Part shown: positions 36,853-44,227 of the stretch, one piece after another
Position numbering within the stretch: position 1 is the first letter of the stretch
How the letters are laid out: the number at the start of each line of letters is the position of its first letter
Source: Novosphingobium profundi
Lineage (GTDB): Bacteria; Pseudomonadota; Alphaproteobacteria; Sphingomonadales; Sphingomonadaceae
NCBI RefSeq assembly: GCF_020524485.1
Contig: NZ_JAIVLF010000001.1
Location: 1,302,001-1,366,000 of the forward strand
DNA: 64,000 nucleotides
Direction of reading: 5' to 3'
Position numbers and translations under genes: made by a program
The notes under the pieces: generated by a model
The model's input: the letters and a program-made list of their open reading frames with translations, nothing else
The model's database searches: none
What the model was told of the DNA's origin: nothing

Positions 36853-38463
36853 ATGGACAAGAAACCCCTGCTGGGCCTGGCGGGCGCGATCGTTGCGGCC
36901 ATGGCGGCCGAATTCAACGACCAGGTCAGCGCCATTGCCCTTGTCGACGTGCGCGGCGCCATGGGCATAGGCCATGACGCAGGCACCTGGATCGAGAGCC
37001 TCTACGTCACCGCGATGGTGATCGGCATGGCGCTTTCGCCGTTCTGGTCGACGGTCGTGACGTTGCGGCGCATCGTGCTCTTCGCGATCGGCCTCAATCT
37101 CGTTTCCAGCGTGCTCATCCCCTTCGCACCCAACATCGAAATTCTCTACCTCCTGCGCATCTTTCAGGGCCTTGCTCAGGGTTTCACGATCCCCCTCCTC
37201 ATGGCTGCGGCGCTGCGCTTCCTTCCCCCGCCGATCCGGCTCTGGGGGCTGTGCTGCTATGCCCTGACCGCCACCTTCTTTCCCAATCTCAGCGCGGGTG
37301 TCGCAGCGCTGTGGACCGAGTTCGTCGACTGGCGCTTCGTCTTCTGGGAAGCGATCCCGCTGTGCACGCTGGCAGGCCTCCTGGTGTGGCATGGGATGCC
37401 GCAGGACCCGATGAACCTGGGGCGCATCCGCCAGTGCGACTGGAGTGGAACGGCTCTTGTTGTCGTGGGTATGGGCGCGCTGACCACGATGCTGGAGCAC
37501 GGCAACAGGCTCGACTGGTTCAACTCGCCCCTCATCTGCGTGCTCGCGTTGGTGAGCGCGCTGGCGGTGCCGCTTTTCGTTCTCAACGAATGGCGCAGTC
37601 CGGCCCCGCTCATCGGGGTGCGCCTGCTCGGGCGGCCCAACGTGGCCTATGCGGTCATCACGCTGTTCTGCTTCATCATGATCGGCATGTCGTCTTCGGC
37701 GGTGCCGATGGCCTACCTCGCCGAAGTTCAGGGCTACCGCCCGCTGCAATCCGCCACGATCATGCTGGAGATCGCCGCGCTCCAGTTTCTCTACCTGCCG
37801 CTCGCGGTCTACGTGCTGAAGCAGGACTGGGTGGATTCGCGCTGGGTGAACGGCTTTGGCCTCGTCTGCGTGATTGTCGCCTGCATCGGCTGCAGCCAGC
37901 TCACCTCGGCCTGGAACCGAGAGCAGTTCTACATGTGGCAGGCGATCTCGGGCCTGGGTCAGGCGTTCGTCGTCGTCTCGCTGCTGATGATGGGGACGAA
38001 CGCGGTGGTGCCCCAGGAGGGGCCGCAGGTCTCCCCGCTCATCAACATGCCGCGCGCGGTGGCGCAGGCGCTGGGCACGTGCTTTCTCGAGCTGGTCGCG
38101 CATTTCCGCGGGGAACTGCATGCTACGCGCCTGATCGAGCGGGCCGGGAGCCATGCCTTCGCGCTGATCCGTGGCCCCGCGCTCGACCCGCGCCACGCCC
38201 CGCCGCTGGCCGCAGATGGCAGCCCGCGCAGCACAGAGGCACTGGGCGCCTTCCACGAGGCCATCGTGCGCCAGCAGGCGGTCATGGTGGCAAGCGACCA
38301 GTACCTGTTTCTGGCTGGGCTGGCCGGTTTCGTCCTCCTCGTCCTGATCGTGCTGCCGGTGCGCACCTATCCACCGCACATCGCGCTGGTGAAGGCGGCG
38401 CCGGGCAAAGCACCTCCCACAAGGACCGGGATGCCATCGGCCCCGGCTCCTGTGCCAGCCTGA
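36853..38463 (+). CDS. EmrB-type MFS drug/proton antiporter (DHA2)
   Basis: 536 aa with about 14 predicted membrane segments, the DHA2 topology. The N terminus (FNDQVSAIALVDVRGAMGI, DAGTWIESLYVTAMVIGMAL) corresponds to the EmrB TM1-2 pattern. TM5 motif C is degenerate (LTATFFPNLSAGVAALW), as in the divergent DHA2 group that pairs with HlyD-type adaptors. A hydrophilic loop of about 70 residues (HFRGELHATRLIERAGSHAF...) precedes the last segment. First gene of a three-gene operon with adaptor and outer-membrane factor. Substrate unknown; hydrophobic acids or drugs are usual for the family. Confidence 0.9.
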   Translation: MDKKPLLGLAGAIVAAMAAEFNDQVSAIALVDVRGAMGIGHDAGTWIESLYVTAMVIGMALSPFWSTVVTLRRIVLFAIGLNLVSSVLIPFAPNIEILYLLRIFQGLAQGFTIPLLMAAALRFLPPPIRLWGLCCYALTATFFPNLSAGVAALWTEFVDWRFVFWEAIPLCTLAGLLVWHGMPQDPMNLGRIRQCDWSGTALVVVGMGALTTMLEHGNRLDWFNSPLICVLALVSALAVPLFVLNEWRSPAPLIGVRLLGRPNVAYAVITLFCFIMIGMSSSAVPMAYLAEVQGYRPLQSATIMLEIAALQFLYLPLAVYVLKQDWVDSRWVNGFGLVCVIVACIGCSQLTSAWNREQFYMWQAISGLGQAFVVVSLLMMGTNAVVPQEGPQVSPLINMPRAVAQALGTCFLELVAHFRGELHATRLIERAGSHAFALIRGPALDPRHAPPLAADGSPRSTEALGAFHEAIVRQQAVMVASDQYLFLAGLAGFVLLVLIVLPVRTYPPHIALVKAAPGKAPPTRTGMPSAPAPVPA

Positions 38464-38516
38464 ACAGCGCGCAGTTCTCTTCTTCTCTCCCATCGCCGAA
38501 CTTCCTGGAACCCCAT

Positions 38517-39689
38517 ATGTCCAAGACACTCCCCCCCGCCGAGCGCGGGCCGCGCCGCCCCTGGATCGTCGGCTCGATCATCATCCCGGGTGACAACGAT
38601 CGCTACGTCCTCCACCCGCACTGGCCCTGGTACGCGGGCGGGTTCGTGATCCTGGCTTTCATTGCCTACGTCCTGTTCAGCCTCTTCGTGCCGCGTTCGG
38701 AGGTGTCCACCGACGATGCGCGTGTCACCGCGCACTACGCCGTGATCGCCCCGCGCGTCGCTGGCCAGGTCGTCTCGGTCGATGTCGAGGACAACCAGAT
38801 GGTGAAGAAGGGCCAGCTCCTTGCCCGCCTCGATGATCGCGATTTCCGTGTGGCGGTGGACGAGGCGCAGGCGCAGCTCGACCGTGATCTTGCGCAGGTT
38901 GCCAACGCCGAAGCCGCACTGGCGCGTCAGCCCGCGCTGGTCGCTCAGGAGCAGGCGCAGGTCCGCCAGGCCGGGGCGCGCCTCGATCTCGCGAATGCCA
39001 ACGCCACGCGCTACGACAACCTCGCCAATTCCGGTTCCGGATCGCGCCAGGCCCAGCAGCAGGCGCGCGCGACCCAGCGCGAGCAGGCCTCGCGTGTGGA
39101 GGAGGCCCGGGCCGCCGTCCAGGCCGCGACCCGCGAATTGGCCGTCCTGCGCGCCGCTCGCGAGGCCGCGCTGTCGGCCGTAAAGGCCGACCGGGCGCGG
39201 CTCGCGCAGGCCAGGCTGGACCTTGGGTACACCCGCATCACCGCCCCGGTCGACGGCATGGTCGGCCAGCGCGAGGCCGAGCCCGGCAACTACGTGGCGC
39301 CCGGCTCGGCGCTAATGGCGGTCGTGCCGCTGGAGGAGACCTTCGTCGAGGCGAACTACCGGGAAGTTGCGCTCAAGCATGTGGCGCCGGGCCAGCACGT
39401 GCGTATTCACGTCGATGCCTACGATATTGACCTCGACGGCGTGGTCGACAGCGTGCCCCCGGCGACCGGCGCGGCGTTCTCGCCCGTGGGGCCGGAGAAT
39501 GCGACCGGCAACTTCACCAAGATTGTCCAGCGCCTGCCGGTCAAGATCCGGTTCGCGGCGGGGCAGCCGGAAGTGCGCCACCTGCGCATGGGCATGTCGG
39601 TCGAGACCCGCATCGAGACCCACTTTGCCGACGTCATCGGGGGCGAGGCGCAGACGGCCTACTTCGGCGGCAAGGAGGCGGTGGAGTGA
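38517..39689 (+). CDS. EmrA/HlyD-type periplasmic adaptor
   Basis: 390 aa. A cytoplasmic tail of about 40 residues precedes one membrane anchor (WYAGGFVILAFIAYVLFSLF). Then come the lipoyl motif (VIAPRVAGQVVSVDVEDNQ), a long coiled coil rich in Gln/Ala/Arg (about residues 110-225) and the second lipoyl half (YTRITAPVDGMVGQREAEPG). The start at 38517 follows the permease by 53 bases with only a weak GGAA upstream; longer in-frame readings lie inside the permease gene and are rejected. The stop overlaps the next start by one base (TGATG). Confidence 0.92.
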   Translation: MSKTLPPAERGPRRPWIVGSIIIPGDNDRYVLHPHWPWYAGGFVILAFIAYVLFSLFVPRSEVSTDDARVTAHYAVIAPRVAGQVVSVDVEDNQMVKKGQLLARLDDRDFRVAVDEAQAQLDRDLAQVANAEAALARQPALVAQEQAQVRQAGARLDLANANATRYDNLANSGSGSRQAQQQARATQREQASRVEEARAAVQAATRELAVLRAAREAALSAVKADRARLAQARLDLGYTRITAPVDGMVGQREAEPGNYVAPGSALMAVVPLEETFVEANYREVALKHVAPGQHVRIHVDAYDIDLDGVVDSVPPATGAAFSPVGPENATGNFTKIVQRLPVKIRFAAGQPEVRHLRMGMSVETRIETHFADVIGGEAQTAYFGGKEAVE

Positions 39690-41161
39690 TGCCGCGTCGT
39701 CTCGCCGCGCTTGCGCTCGCCGCAAGCTCCCTTGCCGCACTTTCGGCCTGCACGGTTGGCCCGGACTACACCCGCCCCGTGGCCGAAGCCCCGCCGCAGT
39801 GGGCCGAACGTCCCGAGGCCCTCAGTACGACGATCGGGGGCGAAGTCGACGGGCGCTGGTGGGAGACCTTCCAGGACCCGCAGCTCTCGGCGCTGGTCGA
39901 GCGCCTCCTGGCGCAGAACCTCGATCTGGCTGTCGCCGCCGAGCGTATCCAGCAGGCGCAGGCCCAGAGCCGGGTGACAGGGGCGCAGGGACGCCCGCAG
40001 CTGGGCGCACAGGCAAGCTATGCGCGTACCCGCCGCAGCCCGCAGGGCCTCTTCTCGCAGCTGATGCCGGCCCCGGGCTCGAACCCGGAAGTCAACGAGT
40101 TCGCCGATGCACTGGGCGCTTCGTGGGAACTCGATCTCTTCGGCAAGGTGCGCCGCGCCGTCGAGGCGGCCGACGCGCGGACCGGCGCGGTGATCGAGGC
40201 GCGCCACGCGCTCGCGCTCGATGCCGTGGGGGAACTGGCGGCCCGCTACATGGAGCTGCGCGGCGTGCAGGCGCGCGAAGCGATTGCGCAGGACAACCTC
40301 GAAACGGCGCAGCGGACCTTGACGGTGGTCGAGGATCGCTTCGCCAATGGTCTTGGCACCCGGCTCGATGTCGCGCGGGCGAGGGGGCAGGTCGAGGCGA
40401 TCTCGGCACGCCTTCCTCAACTGCACAGCCGCCGTGTCCAACTCATCAACGCGCTTGGCACGCTGCTTGCCAAACCTCCGCGCGAACTCGAGGCCGAGCT
40501 GGCGCCGGTGCGCGCGCTGCCGGGGGTACCGCCGACCGTGCCGGTCGGCCTGCCCGGAGAACTCATGCGCCGCCGCCCGGACATCCGCGAGGCCGAGCAG
40601 CGCCTCCATGCCGCAACGGCCGAGACCGGCGTTGCGGTGGCGGCCTTCTATCCCTCGATCAGCCTTGGCGGCCGCTTTGGCACGGAAGGTTTCCACGCGA
40701 AGAATCTCGGCGAGTGGGCAAGCCGGGCGTTCAGTGTCGGCCCGGTGATCAGCTTGCCGATCTTCCAGGGCGGGCGCCTCAAGGGCACTCTGGAGCTGCG
40801 CGAGAGCGAGCAGCGCGAGGCCGCGCTGGTATACCAGAAGGCGGTGGTCGAGGCGCTCAACGATGTCGACAACGCGCTGGTCTCCTACGCGGATATCCAG
40901 GCGCAGCGCGACCGTCTGGCCCGTGAAGTCGCGCAGGACCGCACCGCGCTCGGCGCCGCGCGCGACATGTACCGCGAAGGCGCGGTGGGGCTTCTTGATG
41001 TCACCCTGGCGCAGGCGGCCCTGCTGGAGGGCGAGGACCGTCTGGCCCTGTCCGAAACGGCCGTCAGGGGAGGGCTGGTTCGGCTCTACAAGGCGCTCGG
41101 TGGTGGCTGGGAGGCCGCCGATGCGGCGCTGCACAATAACCTGACGCAGGAGGCTGAGTAG
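39689..41161 (+). CDS. efflux outer-membrane lipoprotein (NodT family), Emr-linked
   Basis: 490 aa with a lipoprotein signal (LAALALAASSLAALSAC) followed by TVGPDYTRPVAEAP. TolC-like repeats are evident (LRRRPDIREAEQRLHAATAE-type sequence in the second half). GGAGG at 39674-39678 supports ATG 39689. Completes a self-sufficient EmrAB-TolC-like pump. It resembles, but clearly differs from, the other two outer-membrane factors in the window, so these are separate lineages rather than recent copies. Confidence 0.93.
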   Translation: MPRRLAALALAASSLAALSACTVGPDYTRPVAEAPPQWAERPEALSTTIGGEVDGRWWETFQDPQLSALVERLLAQNLDLAVAAERIQQAQAQSRVTGAQGRPQLGAQASYARTRRSPQGLFSQLMPAPGSNPEVNEFADALGASWELDLFGKVRRAVEAADARTGAVIEARHALALDAVGELAARYMELRGVQAREAIAQDNLETAQRTLTVVEDRFANGLGTRLDVARARGQVEAISARLPQLHSRRVQLINALGTLLAKPPRELEAELAPVRALPGVPPTVPVGLPGELMRRRPDIREAEQRLHAATAETGVAVAAFYPSISLGGRFGTEGFHAKNLGEWASRAFSVGPVISLPIFQGGRLKGTLELRESEQREAALVYQKAVVEALNDVDNALVSYADIQAQRDRLAREVAQDRTALGAARDMYREGAVGLLDVTLAQAALLEGEDRLALSETAVRGGLVRLYKALGGGWEAADAALHNNLTQEAE

Positions 41162-41268
41162 TTAGGTAGCTATACAAATATATACGCGCTGGAAATCTTC
41201 GGAAGAATCGGTAACCTCGGCATGAAACGCACGAACAATACGGCGTGACCATGACGGAGAGTGCTGAA

Positions 41269-41610
41269 ATGATCGAAGGAAAGGGTGGGCCTGCGGGTGG
41301 AACCTGTGTCGATACGGACTTCGCGGAAGTCGACAGCGGCGACAAGGCCATGATCCTTTTGCAGACCATGATCTGTTACCTGCGCGAAAAGAACATCCTT
41401 TCACGCGCCGACATCGAGGTCCTGCGCGAGCGGGTTGAGTCGCGGATGGAGGATGCGCGGGCGGAAAAGGCGGTCCGGGCCGAAGCGTCCGGTTCGGCGG
41501 ACCTTCCCTGTGATGCGGCCATTGCCCGCGCCGCCGCGCGCGAGATGCGCGAACTCGATGAATATTGCGGCAAGCGCTACGGCGGCAAGCACCGTCGCCG
41601 CGTGAACTGA
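41269..41610 (+). CDS. small hypothetical protein, helical
   Basis: 113 aa from ATG 41269, chosen because GGAGAG lies 8 bases upstream; ATG 41251 would add 6 residues without a ribosome-binding site. I do not recognise the family. The sequence is mostly helical and charged, with LQTMICYLREKNILSRADIEVLRERV in the middle and a basic C-terminal tail (KRYGGKHRRRVN). No signal peptide or membrane segment. Codon use and GC match the surrounding genome, supporting a real gene. It lies about 100 bases after the Emr-type operon and may be a separate unit. Confidence 0.65.
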   Translation: MIEGKGGPAGGTCVDTDFAEVDSGDKAMILLQTMICYLREKNILSRADIEVLRERVESRMEDARAEKAVRAEASGSADLPCDAAIARAAAREMRELDEYCGKRYGGKHRRRVN

Positions 41611-41780
41611 TCCTGTGCACCTCGGCGGGGCAGGGTCCTGCACCCGCCGGGCTGGCTATGGCGCTTCCCTATCAGAAAGGTCCTTCTAGAAGCTGGGAAA
41701 GCACGCAAATCTAGGGGGGAGGAGCGGTTGGCCCGAGCCGATCGGATCAAGGACCGCTCTGCACCCACTTCTGCGCTGGG

Positions 41781-41802
41781 CTAGGCGGCGTGGACAAATT
41801 CG
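41781..41802 (+). repeat. left copy of a 22-bp inverted repeat
   Basis: Begins CTAGGCGGCG and ends GACAAATTCG. Its reverse complement recurs at 42306-42327 with a single mismatch. The pair brackets an AT-richer segment with one small gene. No target duplication is visible outside the repeats. The 170 bases before it (41611-41780) hold no gene that I can see. Confidence 0.75.
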
Positions 41803-41831
41803 TACGTCGGGTTTCGCCCCGTTGCGGACAT

Positions 41832-42221
41832 TCAGCGCCTGATCAGAGCAAAAGCAGGTTCACCGCTTGAAATAACGTCAAGGCAACCGGAACCAGTAAT
41901 GAACCGATAATGCTTAGGCGATCCTTGTGAAATACACCAAATCTCTGATTGCGCATCGAAAAAAGGGTCACCTTCCACTCTGTAGGCAAAGTGGTGGGGA
42001 ACAAGACCAGCCCAATCCCCTGGATGGCTTTCCGTAGACAATGGAAACTCGTCCAGCATTCGCACAATCACACCATATCCAAGAAAGCTCACCTCCAAGA
42101 CGCGGTCATCATTCCAAATTTCGAATGTAGCGGTCTCTCGTTGCCAATCGAATGAGACCAGTTCCGCTGCATCTGCATCTGCCCAAGGCGCTTTGCTCTC
42201 GATTGGGAAATACTTGATCAT
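41832..42221 (-). CDS. small orphan protein in an AT-richer cassette
   Basis: 129 aa, no signal peptide or membrane span. The sequence (MIKYFPIESKAPWADADAAE, then ELVSFDWQRETATFEIWNDD, later AYRVEGDPFFDAQSEIWCIS and HYRFITGSGCLDVI) is rich in beta strands and aromatic residues and is not one I recognise. An immunity-like or phage/accessory origin is possible but unproven. The base composition is visibly more AT-rich than all neighbours, and the gene lies entirely inside a 22-bp inverted repeat. These point to recent acquisition. The start has no strong ribosome-binding site. Confidence 0.6.
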   Translation of the reverse strand: MIKYFPIESKAPWADADAAELVSFDWQRETATFEIWNDDRVLEVSFLGYGVIVRMLDEFPLSTESHPGDWAGLVPHHFAYRVEGDPFFDAQSEIWCISQGSPKHYRFITGSGCLDVISSGEPAFALIRR

Positions 42222-42305
42222 GTAATCAAGCTAATGATTGTACAGGATAAGCGCTACATCTTTGTATGTCCGCTTCCCACCCACTTCAGACGTTCCAACC
42301 TGCGC

Positions 42306-42327
42306 CGAATTTGTCCACGCAGCCTAG
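42306..42327 (-). repeat. right copy of the 22-bp inverted repeat
   Basis: Reverse complement of 41781-41802 except one base. It overlaps the last codon of the TetR gene (stop at 42324-42326), so one boundary of the AT-rich segment is exactly at the 3' end of that gene. Confidence 0.75.
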
Positions 42328-42926
42328 TCGATACCGATTTCGCGCCGTACCAGTGTCGTCACGTAGGTGCGCAAGGCCGCGCGATCCATCGCCGGGTCGA
42401 GCTGTTCGCCTGCGGCGATCCCCCAACTCAGCACCTGCACCAGATTGATGATGAGCGTGCGTGCGCTCTCGTCCAGATGCGGCGCGATCGAGGTAAGGGC
42501 GCGATTGAGCTGCGGGCGAAAACGCCCGAGGATGCAGGCATTGATCTGGGCGATACTCTCGCTGCGCCCCGACTCGGCCATGATCTCCATCAGCATGCGC
42601 CTTTCCTCGAACTCGTACTCCTCCTGGAGGAGATGCGTGATCCAGTCTGCGATGGTGGCCTTGTCATCTTCGGCGATGGCCTGGTTCAGCGTCTCTTCCT
42701 CGAGCCAGACCTGCAGGCTCTCCTCGCAGATGGCGGCAATGACCGCTTCCTTGCTCGCGAAGTCGCGGTAGATCTGCCCCACGGCAATGCCCGATTCGCG
42801 GGCGATCTGGGATACGCCGGTTAGGTGAAACCCCTGATTCGCGAACAGTCGGCGCGCCGTTGCAATCAACTTGCGGCGGCGCTCGTCGCAGCGCGCTGTC
42901 CGTTGGCTGGCGGTGTCTTCCATCAT
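42324..42926 (-). CDS. TetR/AcrR-family repressor
   Basis: 200 aa. The N-terminal HTH reads LIATARRLFANQGFHLTGVSQ followed by GIAVGQIYRDFASKEAVIAA, the standard TetR domain; the rest is the helical ligand-binding domain (WITHLLQEEYEFEERRMLME). It is divergent from an AcrAB-type operon, with a dyad at 42985-43004 between them, the classical AcrR arrangement. ATG 42926 or 42923 can be the start; longer readings run into the operator. It probably represses the pump and itself and is released by a pump substrate. Confidence 0.93.
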   Translation of the reverse strand: MMEDTASQRTARCDERRRKLIATARRLFANQGFHLTGVSQIARESGIAVGQIYRDFASKEAVIAAICEESLQVWLEEETLNQAIAEDDKATIADWITHLLQEEYEFEERRMLMEIMAESGRSESIAQINACILGRFRPQLNRALTSIAPHLDESARTLIINLVQVLSWGIAAGEQLDPAMDRAALRTYVTTLVRREIGID

Positions 42927-42984
42927 TTTTATCCCGTGCGTCGCTTGTGCTTTTTGCTGCATTGCAGTAGTGGCCCGTGCAATC

Positions 42985-43018
42985 GTGAGTGAACGATCAC
43001 TCACACAATGCATATCAT
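42985..43018 (+). promoter_or_regulatory. TetR operator overlapping the RND operon promoter
   Basis: GTGAGTGAACGATCACTCAC (42985-43004) is a perfect dyad with 8-base arms and a 4-base centre. It overlaps a promoter of form TGAACG (42990-42995), 17 bases, TATCAT (43013-43018). Binding of the adjacent TetR-family protein here would block transcription of the pump. Confidence 0.75.
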
Positions 43019-43036
43019 CGTTATCGGGTGCGAACC

Positions 43037-44221
43037 ATGAAGAAGTTGATCCCTATCCTCGGGCTGCTCGTTTCGGCGTGCGGCGGCGGGTCGCAACAGG
43101 CTGAGCCGCAGCCGCCGGAAGTTGGCGTAATGGCCGTGCGCACCGAGACGGTCGACCTCCAGGCAGAGCTCCCCGGGCGCACCAGCGCTTATGAGACGTC
43201 GGACGTGCGTCCGCAGGTCAACGGGCTGATCCTTCGCCGCCTGTTCGAGGAAGGCGACAACGTGCGCGCCGGCCAGGCGCTCTACAAGATCGATCCCGCG
43301 CCCTATGAGGCGCAGGTGGCGAGTGCGCGGGCCGCGCTGGCGCAGGCCAGGTCGCAGATCGCCGCGAGCGAGGCGCAGGCCCGTCGCTACGGCGAACTCG
43401 TCAAGATCAACGCGATCTCCAAGCAGGAGGCCGAGAACGCCGAGGCCGCCGCCGCCCAGGCCCGCGCCACCGTCCAGGCCCAGGAGGCCGCGCTGCGCAG
43501 CGCGCAGATCGATCTCGCCCGTACCACCGTGCGCGCGCCGATCTCGGGGCGCATCGGACGTTCGACCTACACCACCGGCGCGCTCGTTTCGGCCTCGCAG
43601 GCCGAGCCCCTGACGACGATCCAGCACCTCGATCCGATCTATGTCGACATCCAGCAGTCGAGCGCCGACGTGCTGCGCCTGCGCCAGGAGATCCTGGCCG
43701 GCAAGCTCGCGGGCAACGGCGCGGCCGCGCAGGTCAACCTGACGCTGGAGGATGGCAGCACCTATCCGGCCGAGGGGCGCCTCAAGTTCACTGACGTGAC
43801 CGTCGATCCCAGCACGGGTAGCCAGGTCATCCGCGCGGTATTCCCCAACAAGCAGGGCCTCCTGCTTCCGGGCATGTACGTGCGCGCAAGCTTCGTGGAA
43901 GGCACCAAGGCCGATGGCCTGCTGGTCCCCCAGCGCGCGGTGCAGCGCGATGAAAAGGGCCAGCCCGTTGTCCTGGTCGTCGGCAAGGACGGCAAGGTTT
44001 CGCAGCGCGTGATCGAGACCGACCGCACCGCAGGCACCAACTGGTTGGTCACGGGCGGCCTCAAGGAAGGCGAGAAGATCGTCGTCTCGGGCCAGCAGAA
44101 CGCGCGTCCGGGCGCGACCGTCACGCCGCAGCTGATGAAGCCGGGCGAAGTCGGCGACCGCTCGGGCAAGGAGGTCGAGGCTCCCTCGACCGAAGCTGAA
44201 AATCCGTCCGAGGGGCGTTGA
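43037..44221 (+). CDS. RND efflux adaptor lipoprotein (AcrA/MexA type)
   Basis: 394 aa. Lipoprotein signal with lipobox LLVSAC, then the adaptor domains: lipoyl half (TSDVRPQVNGLILRRLFEEG), a coiled-coil hairpin rich in Ala (ARAALAQARSQIAASEAQA), the second lipoyl half (VRAPISGRIGRSTYTTGALV), the beta barrel and the membrane-proximal domain. Every part matches AcrA/MexA. ATG 43037 starts exactly at the signal peptide; the ribosome-binding site is weak. Six bases separate it from the permease. Confidence 0.95.
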   Translation: MKKLIPILGLLVSACGGGSQQAEPQPPEVGVMAVRTETVDLQAELPGRTSAYETSDVRPQVNGLILRRLFEEGDNVRAGQALYKIDPAPYEAQVASARAALAQARSQIAASEAQARRYGELVKINAISKQEAENAEAAAAQARATVQAQEAALRSAQIDLARTTVRAPISGRIGRSTYTTGALVSASQAEPLTTIQHLDPIYVDIQQSSADVLRLRQEILAGKLAGNGAAAQVNLTLEDGSTYPAEGRLKFTDVTVDPSTGSQVIRAVFPNKQGLLLPGMYVRASFVEGTKADGLLVPQRAVQRDEKGQPVVLVVGKDGKVSQRVIETDRTAGTNWLVTGGLKEGEKIVVSGQQNARPGATVTPQLMKPGEVGDRSGKEVEAPSTEAENPSEGR

Positions 44222-44227
44222 TCCCAC

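Noticed and set aside
41326..42345. Similar bases GTCGATAC-GA-TTCGCG at about 41326 and 42327
   Set aside because: The match is short, lies inside coding sequence of two unrelated proteins and has no counterpart around it; judged chance. The 22-bp inverted repeat is a separate, stronger signal.
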